A stretch of 64,000 nt of DNA from Rhytidiadelphus loreus (taxonomy: Eukaryota > Streptophyta > Bryopsida > Hypnales > Hylocomiaceae). The stretch spans positions 17,675,001 through 17,739,000 of the forward strand of contig OX344765.1 in NCBI GenBank assembly GCA_947034895.1, given 5' to 3'. Both the position numbers and the translations under genes were made by a program. Below are positions 33,455 to 46,902 of this stretch, piece by piece (the first letter of the stretch is position 1; every line of letters starts with the position of its first letter). Below the pieces are notes generated by a model, which worked only from the letters and a program-made list of their open reading frames with translations, was not told where the DNA came from and did not search any database.

Positions 33455-33510
33455 AGCCAAGCCAGCCAGCCCAACCAGCCCAACCAGCCAGCCCGCCAGT
33501 CCAGCGGCCG
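33455..33510. repeat. CCAGCCCAA minisatellite
   Basis: Repeats of CAGCC(A/C)(A/G)(A/G)C, about six imperfect units. Downstream to about 34100 no gene is visible apart from a possible short exon at 34107-34169 ending in a GTGAGT donor. Confidence 0.5.
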
Positions 33511-34374
33511 ATACAGCAAGCCAGCAGCTGGTTGCTCCAGACCAAACGGGACGATGCCCTGCGGGGCTCCAATCTACTTTTTTTTTGGATTTTTTCCCAA
33601 CAAGACTAAAAACTGGGGGTCCAATTAGTGGGTATTAAAAAAAAAGCTGATCAATCCTAAGAGCAAACAAAGGGAGGAGGGAGGAAAAGAAGTCGCCGTC
33701 CGTACACCCGACCTGCACATGCAACCAAATGCTCTCACATCCCTCCAACAAGACAAAACAAACAATGGAGCGAGATTAGAGAGGGACATGACTAAGTAGG
33801 GGAGGAAGGAGAGAGAAGATCAATAGTAAAGTAGGCTTAGGGGTGTAAGGGAATCCCCAAAAGGGCCTCTCCAACCATTAGGGGAAGGATGAGAATGACG
33901 CGGAACATGACAACGTAAGGGGGTAGTTAGGCTCGCAAGAAGTTAGCGTCATAGTTGTAAGACTCCATTAAGAGTTTGGTAGGAATAGTGTGGGAGTAAA
34001 AGAGGGGGAGACAAAGAGAAAGAAAGGGACCATTAAGGGTCGTTAGAGTGCACTACTTCGCCAAAGACTAAGCCATAGGCATTTGACTGCTTCAACATAC
34101 GTGTCTACTATGGAATACAAGCACGCGGCCGGAGGTACGGAGGAAAATGTCGCGCATGCCAACAACGATCAGGTGAGTCAATAAACTAACCCCCTGTGCT
34201 TTTCCTTTAATTTACACTAAACTCTGTTAAGTAGTGATTAATTTTGATTAGCAAATAGGAATTAAGGGGGGACCTTAAGTTTAGACATAGAAGTTTATCG
34301 ATAGGACTAGAAGTATCCAACCCATCTCATACATAGAAGTTGACCATAAAAGCAACCAAATTAGATTAGAAGGT

Positions 34375-34645
34375 AAGATAACCTAGGAAAAAAGATAAAT
34401 TAAATTAGAAGATCAATTAGGAAAAAGGATAAATTAAATTAGGAAAAAAGATAAGTTAAATTAGGAAAAAAGATAAATTAAATTAGAAGATCAATTAGGA
34501 AAAAGGATAAATTAAATTAGGAAAAAAGATAAGTTAAATTAGGAAAAAAGATAAATTAAATTAGAAGATCAATTAGGAAAAAAGATAAATTAAATTGGAA
34601 GATAAATTAGGGAAAAGGTAATTTAAATTAGGAGATAAATTAGCA
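34375..34645. repeat. AT-rich tandem array, 78-bp unit
   Basis: AGAAGATCAATTAGGAAAAA recurs at 34408, 34486 and 34564, an exact 78-bp period. Inside it are 25-30 bp sub-repeats of AAATTAGGAAAAAAGATAA. Open frames through it are by-products. Confidence 0.85.
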
Positions 34646-35224
34646 AAACGATAAATTAAATTAGAAGGAAGATAACTTAGATTAGGAAAAAACCCAATCA
34701 ACTTAGGAAACCATGGAGGGGACTTAGGTAATCCTCCCTCAGTCTTAGGGGAGGTCATTTAGCCTCAGATTCCCATAGATTAGGATAGATTCGGTGGTAG
34801 TTCGCATAGGTTGCCATTAGGGGACGGTTAGCCCGAACTAATCCCTCGCCAATTGGGGCAACTCCGTTGTCACCTGCGGAAACTGGGAACTTAGTAAAGA
34901 AGATCCATTGCTTGGAAGGCACAATGGACCTACGCTTAGTCACCCGTTAGGTTAGAATTTAGTTAAGCCCTAGAACTTGGTTGTGTCCGATTAATTATCA
35001 AGGGTGGGTAATTAAGCGCCCACAGGGGCACTTAACCAAAGATGATTTGAATCCAAAATATCAATTGATTGTGTCATTTGTATGTTGCTTTTCTACAATG
35101 AAGCATGATATATTGCAAGATGATGAAAAAAATTAAAAAATTTGGCTTCATACTTGTGGTAATTGAAATGCTTTTGAAAGGCTAGAGGATCATGATGATA
35201 TGATTGTTAATCCTGTTTCAACCA

Positions 35225-35450
35225 GGGTTGCAATTCAGGAGGACAGCTGCGACTGTGTCGGAATTCCAACGGCCCGAGGCAACATCGGAATTCGGACGGC
35301 CAAGGCAGCGTTGGAATTCCGACGCTTGAATTTACCTCGAGGTAAATCGGATGGACGGCTCCGTTTTACCCAGCGTCCCCTACGTCCGCCACGTCTGGAC
35401 GTCCGCTTTTTGGACGCGATTTTGGGCTGGACGCTCCAATTCGTCAACCT
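35225..35450. repeat. GC-rich segment with GGAATTCCGAC repeats, 5' of copy B
   Basis: Four imperfect copies of the word CGGAATTCC(A/G)AC(G) within 100 bp, then a CGTCC-rich stretch. It occupies the same relative place (intron 1, before exon 2) as the GC-rich arrays in copies A and C. The 104-codon open frame here is probably not a gene. Confidence 0.45.
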
Positions 35451-35696
35451 TGCCTTGACCTTCTTTCCTTGTCAATATGCATTATACTCTTTGACCTTGT
35501 TTTTTAAAGACTAGAACAATTGTTTATCTTGTTTGAAATTGATTTTGGACTTAATTTTTGTTTTATCATAAAGCCAATTCATTGTAGGAGTTTTAATGAA
35601 TAGAAATTCTTAATGTGCAAATGTGCCTCTTTGCTCTTGTCCAATTAGGATTATTTACTTGAACAACACATTTTTAAATTCTTTCATTGGAAACAG

Positions 35697-38600
35697 GCAA
35701 GGCGTGGACGTAGTTCTTCAGTACCCATTGCGCAGCTTGAAAATTTGCCAAGTGCTCATGGAGTAGGACCTTCTGAGCCATTTACTCCGGGAAATACACC
35801 AAAGAAAATCTCTAGTGATGAAAAAGAGGATGAAATTGAGAAAGAAGACGTGGTAAGTTTCTATGATGTCATGGATGCTGCAGACCAAGCAGCAGATGCC
35901 CTTGAGAGCTCAGTAATGAGCCAAGTGAGTGACACTGGGGAGCGTCGTCGTGAGCGATTGGAGAGGGTCATAATGATGGCTAGAAATAGGGATCCGACGA
36001 GACCATTTATGTCTCTTGAGAGTTCCGAAACTGAGTACAGCTCAGACAGTTAGGATTCCATCACTATAGACGGTCCAGAGATGGACTACTGTATGTGTGA
36101 TTGTAGCCAAATTCTGGGTAGACAGGAGGTTGTCATCATTCACATTAGCTCCGACTCGGAGGTGGATGTTGACATTGACTGATCTTAATGACTTGGAATT
36201 ATTTTTTGCTCACAGTTATGTAGACACTTGCATATCTAATACGTATATTTGTTTTATCTTCTTTCCGTGCTATTTTCAAATCACTAATGGTTAAATAATG
36301 CCATGTAATTTCATTTAAAGTCCTTCACTTATTCATCAAAATTCTTGTAGCATGTATTTCATATGGAAAACTTATTATGAACATGAAGATTAACACGGTT
36401 CATTTATTCTTTTTTGTACTACCAGATGGATGCATCACCTTCCATTTTGTCACAAGACGAAACTATATTTGAGACCCAAGTCAACGATGACACCTCCCAA
36501 CCGGACATTGGAGGCGAGGAGGACGAAGAGTTCGTAGAAGAGGATGTGGCAGTAGATGTCTTGGAGCAAGATGATAAAGGCTTGGATGAGGATGACCTAC
36601 GGTCATATCACAAGGTCAATTTAGTGAAGACCATTGCATCTCTGAGGATGAAGCCTGACCATCTCTTTCGACTAAGGGTCCCACTCTGTCGAATGGTGGC
36701 CATGCCTATGGTAAGGCCGACGCTTGCTTGTGACCAAAAATTGCTGGAGTAGGAGTTCAATACAGGGTACCGTGATGGAGCCGCAGTGTTTTATGTGACC
36801 ACAACAAACGAAGCCGGAGAGAGTCTAGCATTCACTGAAGAGGAGATGGACGGATGGGATCCATTGTGGAAAAAGAGAAATGACATTTTCAACGCCGAGG
36901 TTGATGCCGTACCAGAGTTGAGATTTCTCAAGAACTTGAAGTTCTTTGTTTGTGACGGTTCTCACAGGCTCCTTTCTTGGATGAGTTATATCACCAGGAA
37001 ACACTCCAAAGATTGGGAGTGGCATTGTGCTGTGGACTCAATTGTTCTGGATACCAAAGGGAAGACAGAATTGGTCATGCATGTAATGCATGACATCAAC
37101 AAGTGAGTATTTCATTTACTTTTTGTGAAAGCGCTTACAATTTCTTTTTGTATTTTTATTTAGAAATGTTTCATCTGTAGCTAAAACTTGAAATAATAAT
37201 GTTTTTATCAATTCCAGGTCCACAGAGGATTCCCATGTGAAAACAAACCTCGTCTATACTTTATATCGCGTTCAGAAGTACGGACTTCTTCCCATCAAGA
37301 GATTCAATGAGATGCTCAAGCCGTTAGAGCTCAAACAGTGTGATATACCAAAATCAAGGAGGACTTGGTACTCTATGCCCTTGGAGGTCTTCACTACTTT
37401 CGTTTTTCGGGTGAGATACTGTTTGGATCAGAGTACTATAATTCAGTCTTGCTTCTACTTAAGTATAGATATTCTAGTTTTATTTGGACTACATATTGAG
37501 TATTCTGTGCCGATTTTTTTTTTGATTTTTAAATGATTATTATTTTGATTTTCATTCTTATCATTGGTCTTTTACAGCAAGAGATATCACAGGCAATGGA
37601 TGCTGCAGTTCGAAAATACAATGAGACTTCACCAGAGAAGGAAAAGACTCCCTAGGGAGTTGTGCATGCCATGAGAGCAGGTGCAAATGAAAAGACTGGA
37701 AAATTGAATGTGAAGATGATGAAATTGGTCACGGTGGCCAATCCTGCTCATCAGCCGGAATTCCTAGCTGAGGTATGTTTCATTCACACATTTTCATTGG
37801 ATGTCAATTATATTGGATGAAGTTCAAATTATAATTTGTATTGTGGCTATTTATGAGGTAAGTGGAGAAACATTCGAGCGCTAATGAGGTCCCGGAGATG
37901 ACCTTTGAAAAACTTCAAATGGTAGCTACTTGCAACACCACTCCTTTCCACAAGACCAAGTTTCTGAAGTGGTGGAACTCCTCAATGCCTACACGTGATG
38001 TTATACGACTTCCACCGAGGCCCGTATCGGAGACACTACTAGGCCCTTTCTTAAACAGATGCGTGTGGTATGCTGGGGTAAGTGTTTCAAATGAAAATGA
38101 GTTGCATTTGAGATCCTAAGAGTTTGGAATAAATAAAATCATGTACTCTATATATTCTAGTACCACAATATATATATATTGGAATGAACTAATTATTGGA
38201 TTTTATAGATTGAAGACGCAGTTGTTGACTACTTCAACAAAATAGTGTAGCAAGACAACATCAATATCAACATGGCCACTCTACTGAAACCCGAGACGTT
38301 GTCAGACTATTTGGAAGGGTGGAGGAGAAAGATCTGGGACCAAGGCTTCATAGCTCACTTTAGAGGAACGAACTACTTCAAGAAAAATGACAATTTCATG
38401 ACTTTTGAAGGTGGGAGGCAGGTAGTGCGAAGGGTTGTATTCCGGTATGTTTCAGTTTCTTTAAAAGTATTAGATTTTATAAGATAGGAGAATCGTGAAT
38501 TATGCAATATTTATATTTCTTGGAGATATATTTATTTTGAAAATAAATTAGGAATATAAAGGAGGTCAATAATTTGGGGGTCCTTTTGGTACCTCTAAGA

Positions 38601-41014
38601 CCACTGTCGGATCCGACGGTGGTTAGAGTGGTACTTGGTGGACCCCCTCATTTTTTTGCCTCAAAGTCCTGAAATGAAATTTTTTTCCATCACAATTTTT
38701 TAAGGGAATATTCTAAGTTCTGTGTTGATGTAGAACTGCATGATGTTTAAATGGAATTGAGGCCTCTTTGGTGCTTTGTTACTGGTCTGTAACGGACATT
38801 GTGTTTTCTTATTTGGCAGATACTTCAAGTACGAGCTAGAGGCAAAAAACGCAATTCAGAAAAAAGATTTGCCCTCATTCCTCTCAAATTTTTTGGATCG
38901 TAGTTCCGCGGATTGCATGTACACACCAAACCAGCTGCGGACATACACGACGGCTCACCTCAATGGCGTTGGATGGTACATTGATTGTCCTATTGCCTAC
39001 ACTCATCCATCTGAGGTACAACTGCGGTTGTCTTTGGAGGGAATTGGGACTATTGACATGGAGGTGGATGAGTTTGCAGGGCTCGATGATAAGCAAAGGG
39101 AGAGGACCATTGCAAGGAGGGATAACCTTGACAGGAAGAAAGCAACTCGACTACAAGTTGCTCTGGAAAACAAAGAGAAGAAGGAGGCAGAGCGTGTGGC
39201 CAAGTTGGCGGACAAGGAGAAGGAGAAGGAAGAGAAGGCGAAGGCAAAAGGAAAGAAAAAGCAAGATGATGGAGACAGCATTCCGACATCACCAAAAGAG
39301 GATCAGAACATGCAGATGGAAGGTGGAATTCATGTGGGGATGAAGAGGAAAGCCGTGTTGCCAGAGTTCTCAAAAGACGTTGTTACACAAGGTGTACAAG
39401 TGATTGAACTTGGTGACGATGACAATGTGACCTCAGAAGAGTTGGTACTCAACGTCTCTATTGAAGAGGTTTTCGACAATGAGGAAACGCAAGGCTCCAA
39501 TTGCTACACCGAAGTTATGGATTTTCTGAAGAAGGTAATGTACATGTTTTGATAATTAATAATTTGATTTTCAAAGTATATAGCTATTCCTTACTCGTGA
39601 CATGGACTTAACACCTGTCAATTTGTGTTTGCAGATGGTCAAAGGGAAGGGCAGGATGTTTGATGGAGTAGTCAATCGATGGCTGGGATTTGACCTCATG
39701 CTTTTTTATTGCCAGGAGAATTTGCCAATGCCGGATGTGTCGACTAGACCTAATCACGTGCCTTACTGGAACTCGGATCCAGAGTACAACATGATTAATG
39801 AAGCATTTTTCTTTGCTGAAAAACATTTGCAAGACCATGGCTGCATTGTGGTGTTCCATTCGTGGAGCGTGGATGCCAAAAGCACCACTGCTGGACTCTG
39901 TGAAGGGTACCCCACAATGGTAAAGAAGAAAGAATGGATGGGCATGAATCGAGTGCATTTGACTTCGGCCATAGACCAAAAGAGCACGGTATGATGATTT
40001 TTTTCACAAAACCAATGTAGTGTGTACTTTTCATTTTATATTTTCTCTCAATTTTTTAATGTGTTTGTTTTAATGCTTACAGACTTTGAAGTTCGGCATC
40101 ACACTTTTGATCAAAGACCTCGGTGGCAGAGGAAAATCAAAATTCTTTTTTAAGCGCTCACCAACAATGTCGAAGGCCAAAGTCGACCTCAAGCTTGATG
40201 ACTTGCTCATGAACTACACCACCGAGGATTCCATGTTAATGAACAACATGGATCGAATGCCATGGCGAGGGGCTCGAGAGAAGGACGCCCGCTTATTGCG
40301 GCATATCATTGAAGGAACCACCGAGGAAGGAGATGTTGTTCTTGACTGCACAACATCCATGGGTGAGTTTCGAGTGAACATGTGTATATTCCATGTGTAT
40401 GTTGTACTCAAAATGATATTTGGTAGTGACATCATTTTTGTTTTTTTCAAGTGCCTCTATTACAGCCTGTCGTGCGACAGGGCGCCACATTCTGGTATTG
40501 GAGGCAGATAAGATGATTTTTGCAGGCATCCTTGAGCCTATGAAGAAGACCATCCCTCCTATTGTGACAACTGTAGTTTCCAAAGCGCCACCAGTTGTGG
40601 TTTCGCAGGATCCAGACGCTATGACTATAAAAGTGCGGAAGTTTGTTCGGCGAGATAGACCTAGTAAGTAAGTTTCTTTGTTTTCAAATGATTGATTTGC
40701 ATGATACTTGTAAACTTTCAAGAATCTAACACTCAATCATTTGTGTTTGCAGCAACGAAGGATTGATGGCACCGGGGGTCGTGAAGAAGATACGAAGACT
40801 TATCTTGAGTCCGGAGAAGTCATTTGATCTTTCCGTCTATGCAGAGCAGCTGGCATCGGCGTTTGCTGAGTTTGGTACTTCAAAGTCCAAACGCCGTACT
40901 CCTTCCTACGCTCTAAATGTCTTGCAATTCATAGACGGATCAACTTCCGAGGGTGGAGAGACTTTTGATTCTTCTAGTGACAAGGATTCTGTGACTGAAT
41001 CTATGGCAAGTTAG
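35697..41014 (+). pseudogene. Copy B: ParB-methyltransferase-like gene without a transposase partner
   Basis: Close paralogue of copy C, with introns as well as exons alignable. Exons: 35697 to 36053 or beyond, 36426-37102, 37218-37410, 37578-37772, 37862-38077, 38209-38444, 38820-39534, 39635-39988, 40083-40372, about 40453-40667 and 40753-41014. Exon 1 was not found. It has CDGSHRLLSW where A and C have CDGNHR, YCQENLP at motif IV, DCTTSMG at motif I and CRATGRHILVLEAD. Breaks: TAG at 36051, 36750, 37653 and 38248, of which the first three face CAG in copy C and so does the fourth. Two splice acceptors changed from CAG to AA-ending (before 37862 and before 40452). Similarity to copy C continues to about 41250 and then stops. 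The copy lies just outside the left end of element 2 and is clearly non-functional. Confidence 0.75.
38573..38652. repeat. Foldback 1 (TCGGATCCGA centre), copy B intron 7
   Basis: TTTGGGGGTCC on the left pairs with GGACCCCCTCA on the right. Inner arms GGTACC...CCACTGTCGG pair with CCGACGGTGG...GGTACTTGG. Centre at 38607-38616. It sits in the same intron position as foldback 6 of copy C, so it predates their duplication. Confidence 0.7.
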
Positions 41015-41401
41015 ACTCATGAGATTGACGTATCTTATGAGTCAAACCATTATGTTTTCATTTTCATGATGATTGGATTTCTGTGTTTTATGGCTACATG
41101 TTGTGTGATTTATTTCCTTTCACACCTTTGCATTTCGGGTGTTGGCTAGTACACAAGCATGATCCACGGGGTCTTCAATACTGGAAATGGAAGAGGAAGA
41201 GTGAAATAAATGTATACCACCCTAAACGCTTAACAAATAAAAAAGTTTGCAGTCCAAAAATATATTCTCACCAACTGAAGTGTGCAGCCACAAAAATTGT
41301 AGTGTAAGCTAAAAAAAAAATGGAGTATCTTTACCCCCCTATAAAGAGCTCAATGACAAATAAAGAAATTCACAGCCTTCATAGTGAAATATCCAGAAGT
41401 G
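41015..41401. other. 3' flank of copy B and junction with element 2
   Basis: Matches the 3' flank of copy C up to about 41250, then unrelated AT-rich sequence. No right-hand terminal inverted repeat is seen for copy B, so its own element is truncated here. Confidence 0.5.
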
Positions 41402-41425
41402 CAACGACGCTAGCATGCGAGCTTA
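41402..41425 (+). repeat. Left terminal inverted repeat of element 2
   Basis: CAACGACGCTAGCATGCGAG followed by CTTA, then further GCGAGC and GTGAG words to about 41465. Pairs with 58383-58407 and resembles the element 1 end. Confidence 0.65.
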
Positions 41426-41999
41426 GAGCAGCGAGCCTGCGAGCTGTGAGTGTCAAGTTTGCGAGCATAGAGATCCAAAATTATATAAATTTTGTTAATG
41501 ATGTTTAAAAAAGGAAAGTTTTCAAAAAATTGCCTAAAATAGAAAAAAAGTTACTATTTATAGTAAGTATTGCGACCTATGACCGTGGCTCCTAAAACCG
41601 TGGATTCAGTTAAAAAAAAAATTTATGTATAGAAAATTCTTATTTTCTATGTCTTCAAGCTTTTACTCATTTTGACTTTTTTGCAAAGTTAAAGCACTTA
41701 CGACATGTGTAGAATGAATACACAGCTTGAAGGGTAGTTTCAGATGAATACCTCATATCATTGTTGTAGATATATGACTCCAATGTTTGCAGGCCTTAGC
41801 ATATAGAGTTTAAAATTTTGAAATTAATTTCTAGGACTCGTTGTAAATTTGTAATATCCTGCCTCATGTTCACATCTTAAAAAAATTTGTACAAAATGGA
41901 AGAAGAGAAAGTTTAGAACTGGAAGGCGTTGTATTAGAAAAAAAGATGAAGAAAGTGAGAACCTCAACGAATGAAATGAATGAAAAAAAAGGTGGATTA

Positions 42000-42330
42000 A
42001 AGAGAAAAAGGAAAAGAAGGTTTAGGGTTTATCGAAATTGAAGGGAAATAAAAATTGAGAATTACAAATGAAAGGAAAACGAGAAAGAAATGGAAATACA
42101 AATGGAAGGGAAATGAAAAAAAAATATGAAAGAAAAAAAAATGGAAAAGGAAAAAAAAGGAAAAATGAAAGGAAAAATGAAAGGAAAAAATGAAAAATGA
42201 AAAATGAAAAATGAAAATGGAAAAAAAATGGAAAAGGAAAAAAAAATGGAAAAGGAAAAAAAGGAAAAAGGAAAGGAAAAATGAGAAAAATTTGAATGAA
42301 ATGGAAAAAAAGTAAGAAGAGACTAAAAAA
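42000..42330. repeat. Purine-only low-complexity tract (GGAAAAA/TGAAAAA)
   Basis: Long run of GGAAAAAATGAAAAATG-type words downstream of transposase 2, inside element 2. The Phe-rich minus-strand open frame through it is an artefact. Confidence 0.85.
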
Positions 42331-42782
42331 ATAGGAAAAGATAAGGGAAAAAAGTGAAGTACGCCAATAAAATCGAGAATGGATTCAGTGAAAATGATTT
42401 TCATATTCATAAGTGTAATACTAGATAGGGGTTTAGGATCATTCGCAAGAACTCACCTTAGAACAGTGTACTAATGAGACTTATGAGACATGTTTTCAAT
42501 TTCCTATACTTCACAAATACCTACTCATTCTTTATTCCGCTTAGAACAAATGGAAATCCCAGTGCATTCACAAAAATACAGAATGCAATAAAGAATTAAG
42601 CTACGAGTCTGGACAATGAAGAGAAAAGAATAGAAGATAAGGGTTTGAGGAAAACAAAAAACGAATGAAGGCCCAAAAAAAAGCTTACCTATTTTCAATA
42701 TTAGGGGTTTCAAATCATTTCAATCGAAGTATACTTAAATAAATACCATACAAATGAAGTACATTTGAAAATGCGCCTATGC

Positions 42783-45700
42783 CTATTCGGGAATTGCAAT
42801 AATTCCTGCTCGAACTAGAAGTAGCTTCAACTCATTGAAGCTATAACTGGGTGCATGAATGAATTTGTCTTCATTCACGTCCATCTTACAGAAGTACCTA
42901 TACAAGTAGTACAGGTGTTTGCAATTTACGTATTGCTGTCGACCTCCAATAGCAGAAACAACCATATTTACAAAGTCTGGGCATGTACACATGGGAAATA
43001 GGCCGACTATAATTCGATAGACGTTTTTGTTATGATCTACCCCTGTCTCTAGTGACACTACTGCACCTAAACCCGGATTGGGGATTAAGGTTACTCCCAG
43101 AATTTGACCTTTAATGTTTCCTGCACTCTCCCACTTATTCCGTTGTTCTGTAGTTGGTGCATTTGCAATCCTTCGAATGTTTCGGCTATTCCTAACCGTT
43201 GGATACACATCTGGATTCTTCGGTGGTGGTTGGTCAAATAAAATAGTGTTGAAAATCTTTGACATATTGAAAAGTCGACGAGGCGACAATGTAGGGCGTT
43301 GTTGGAGTTGGAATCCTGCATGTTGTAAGATCAAAGTTTCCTCTCGATTGAGATGTGTTCCTGATAGAACTGGCCAAACCTGTGGCACCTCCGGCCAATC
43401 TATTATCTACTTCCGTTTTGAGCCTTTGACACATCGTTCTATATCATCCCAACAAAACCAGAAGTCCACCACCACCTCTCGCTTACTTCCATACTCTACT
43501 TTTCTACCTCGATATGTTGGAGCTGGAGTTCCTTTCTTTCCCCTTGCAATTTTGCCAGTACACTTGATATTTGACCCTTTCTGTTGAGCGTGACATTTTG
43601 CATTCGATTTGTGGCTAATCCTTGCAATATGCCACTTCGTTATGTCATAGTCACTTTCGCACGCAATAGTGACATGTGGAGAACTGTTAGCGTCCGGCTC
43701 TTTACCTTTCTCTTGAAAGATGTCATTAGAAGTTGTTGTAGACCTCGTTCGCACCCGCGGTTGACTGAAATTCACTTTATCTGGTCTATGTGAATCTCCA
43801 GCATCTCCAATGGGTACATCTAACTTCCTCTTTGTACTTCCAAAGATTTCTTCTCCTTCCAAATGCGGTACACGATTTCCAAGCCCCTTTGCTCCAGGTA
43901 AAGTGTTCAGTGCTTCTGCAATTTTCTTTGGATCTCTGCTTCGTGTGGCAGCCCTCAACCTCAATTCTTCCTTGGAAGGACCAAAACCACATGCATGACC
44001 TCTAAGGTAGGCCCGATAGTTCGTCATTTGCATCCAAGCACGAATATTGTCGTCACAAGTGGCATCAAATAAGTTGTTTCCTCTTTTCCCGGACATTTGC
44101 AGCCAATTGTTATGGACCGTTTCAGATAAATTGCATGACGGTAAGTCCAGCATCTCTTCTAAATTCAATTTCTACATATTCAAGCAAGTACAAGGGTTAG
44201 TTAGCAGTTCACTTTATAAACTTAATAGACTTTCGTATTTTCAAACTCAATTGTGATCCACTTAATATGTCCTCTTATGAAATGAAGGACAGTCAATGAA
44301 AAATTCATTTAGAAATATATTACCATATCAAAAGAAAAAAACAGAATATTTACCCAATTTCTTCATATAGGAAAATATTCGCAATTTCTTTTAACAACTA
44401 CTTACTACCAGGCCATACTCACATTCAAAAATTGTACTCCTACTAATTTGAAGTTGTGTTTGAGGTTGAAAAAATCAAGAGGTTCACCAAACACCAAAAA
44501 AACAACCGTCGGATCCGACGGATGTATCTTCAGTATTTGAGGGACCACCACAATTCGAATACTTTAAAAAAAATTATCAACAAATAAAAATAAAAATTAA
44601 GTGGTTTCTTTATATTTGGTCAACAACTGTAAATTACAGAAAATTACATGAAGCAATACAGGTTTTGGGTTGTATTCAATAAATGCATCTCCTCAAATAA
44701 ATTTATTTGCAAACATTGAACTAATGAATTCACTCACCATGTCCATGAAGCCTCCCCATTGCCGGTACCGAAAATGCCAGAATGCTAACCAATGGTCTAA
44801 GTGATGAAGCGATTCTTCATTTGCAACTCCAGATGATAGCCACCAAGATCGTATTGCACTGTATCGTGTCTCTGCTTGGTCCATATTCATGGAATCTTTG
44901 TACTGTTTACACAGAGAAATATGTTGATGTTGAAGTGCTTCTTTGATATACTTCTGGGTGTGTTTATGAAGAGAACTACTCCAGTGCAGCAAACATGTTC
45001 TCTCACGATTTGCCATTTCCTCATTGGCAAAGCCATTTCCGTAAACTATACGGACAACGTTCCAATTGGCCATGGCACTATCTGCCATGAATCCTTTAAA
45101 GTTTGGCTGAGGCACTCCATGTTGCTCCATGACAGCATTTAAACTCTTCCAAAACTGTACCTGCACCACGGTATCTTCGGATTGCATATCACACATTGCA
45201 ATGGTCATCACCTTTTTGTACTCGGCATCGTATACGTGGCAAGCCATTGTGGTCCAATCCTTCATGCGTTTCACGTGATCAAACATCAACCACGCGTTCT
45301 GTAGATTCCCTCCTGGTTGCATGCGCTTGACGAGGTCCACTCCACTTCCAGGTCCTTCCGTGAGCATTTAAAAAATGTAAACCTTCTCCTTGCCCTGACC
45401 TGGAAAGACGTTGTCATGTATGAATTTGAACTTCGACTCCTTCTTCATTGTCATGATGTTGTCAATGATCCCTCCTCGATTGTTTGAGCGAAATGACGAG
45501 ATCACATTCCGAATACTTGGAGATGAAAGATATTGGAAGCGGTCCATCACTTCTTCCATTTCCTCCCCCTTCAGCATCTTCTTCTCTCCTTCTCCGTTGT
45601 GAAATAGATGATTAGTCAGAAATTCTTTACTAGTAGATAGTACAATTGCGGAGTTTGTGGCCGACGGTGTTTTGGAAACTTGCTCTTCTATAAGTCCAAA

Positions 45701-46902
45701 GATTTCCTGTGTGGAATCTCTGTACATCCCCTTCGCAACCGGGTGGTTGTGCTCTCCGAAGTGAATAGCAGCCCTACTCATTTCTGGATTATCACCAAAA
45801 CAATAGTATATCCTAGCAGTGCAAGTGTGAAGACATGAAGGTGATATCTTGCACACCTTACAAACTAGAGTAGAGTCTTTAGGAAGACCATTTCCAACTG
45901 CAAAAGGAAATGATGTGAAGCCAGACCACTCTGTTTCATTCTTCTTGGAAGATCTTGCTAAGTAATCACAGTTCGGGTTCATACAAGCAAGATGGCCAGC
46001 ACAGAGAGACTTACGGAACTTGAGATTGTCGAAGTTGCTGATGTTTGTAGTCATGACCCTACACCATGGATGTCCATCATAGCGCTTATCCATTCCTTCT
46101 AAGCTCCGCGCCGCTGATGAAGATGAAGTAGATCGGCACGGGGGCAGTTCAAAGATGACATCTCCATCATAAACGACAGGAAGAAAGAAAACATGATGGT
46201 GTTTCATAATGGTCAGATCCACTGTAGACAACTCATTCCGAGATCGACGCATGTTGGCTAGTTTCCGCAAGCAATCCATTATGCTTACAGAGGAAGCTGG
46301 ATATGGATGCAACGGAGTCCGAGGCATTATAGATTGCACTTGACTGCTCGAAGGGCTGTCAGATATTGAATCCAATACAACCTTCTTTTCAGTTCTAGTT
46401 CTAGTTCCGATCGAACCTCCTATATTCTCTAGAATGACCTGGGAGACTTTCCTTCCGATTCACTAGATAGTTCTATGATTGGATCTAATTTCTCTACCTT
46501 CACAACATGAAGTAATGAAGGCTTCATGAGGACCGGAGAAGCTGAAAGACCTACATTAGGTGAAACAGGTTTGACTGTATACGGCATATCTACTGTTGAA
46601 TTATCTGATTGGCGACTCAAAATCTCAATGGAAGTACCGAGCATAGAAAGAGGAAGTCCGTATGCTCTATAGTTCCCTGGCGAAAGGTACCAGCAGTGTC
46701 CTTCATCTTCCGCAGATTTAACGATGGGGACAAACTCCTTGACTTTGCCCGACTCCGACATCCTTTCTTCTTCAACATAGATGGAATTCTCTACAAATCT
46801 AAATCGGACGTGCAGAAGATGACTGAGAACTCTAGCGTGTCCTCTGTCCTCCATCGGAAAAAGAAGAGGTACCTCATGACCATCTACTCGAATGCAAGCC
46901 AT
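42783..46902 (-). pseudogene. MULE transposase 2 (GCM-like finger, DDE, SWIM), broken
   Basis: Paralogue of transposase 1 with the same single intron: exon 1 46902-44738, exon 2 44171-42783. The start is the ATG of MACIRVDGHE. Parts in order: the shared N-terminal domain (LLHVRFRFVENSIYVEEE); SUMO-interaction-like PIIELSSESE; GCM-like Cys/His region (DGHPWCRVM, SLCAGHLACMNPNCDY); MULE core (AWLMFDHVKRM, FKGFMADSAMANW, TCLLHW); and the SWIM-like CTCPDFV...NCKH. Breaks: a frameshift between about 46429 and 46375; TAA at 45368-45370, where transposase 1 has Lys; and TAG at 43407-43409, where it has Trp. At the site of transposase 1's second TAG this copy keeps CAG. It ends in TAG at 42783. Confidence 0.75.
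44478..44556. repeat. Foldback 2 (TCGGATCCGA centre), transposase 2 intron
   Basis: Perfect core CCGTCGGATCCGACGG (44507-44520). The outer arms are degenerate, with GGGACCACCAC on the right. It lies within the only intron of transposase 2. Confidence 0.5.

Noticed and set aside
35200..35514. 104-codon open frame before copy B
   Set aside because: It lies in repeated GC-rich sequence in the intron 1 position, with no homology to exon 1 of A or C and no domain.
39003..39373. Minus-strand frames over the coiled-coil exon of copy B (and the same in copy C at 55331-55632)
   Set aside because: Antisense of Lys/Glu-rich repeats. The sense frame has conserved splice sites and aligns with copy A.
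41997..42410. 137-codon Phe/Ser-rich minus-strand frame
   Set aside because: It is the complement of a purine-only low-complexity tract and has no ATG context or domain.
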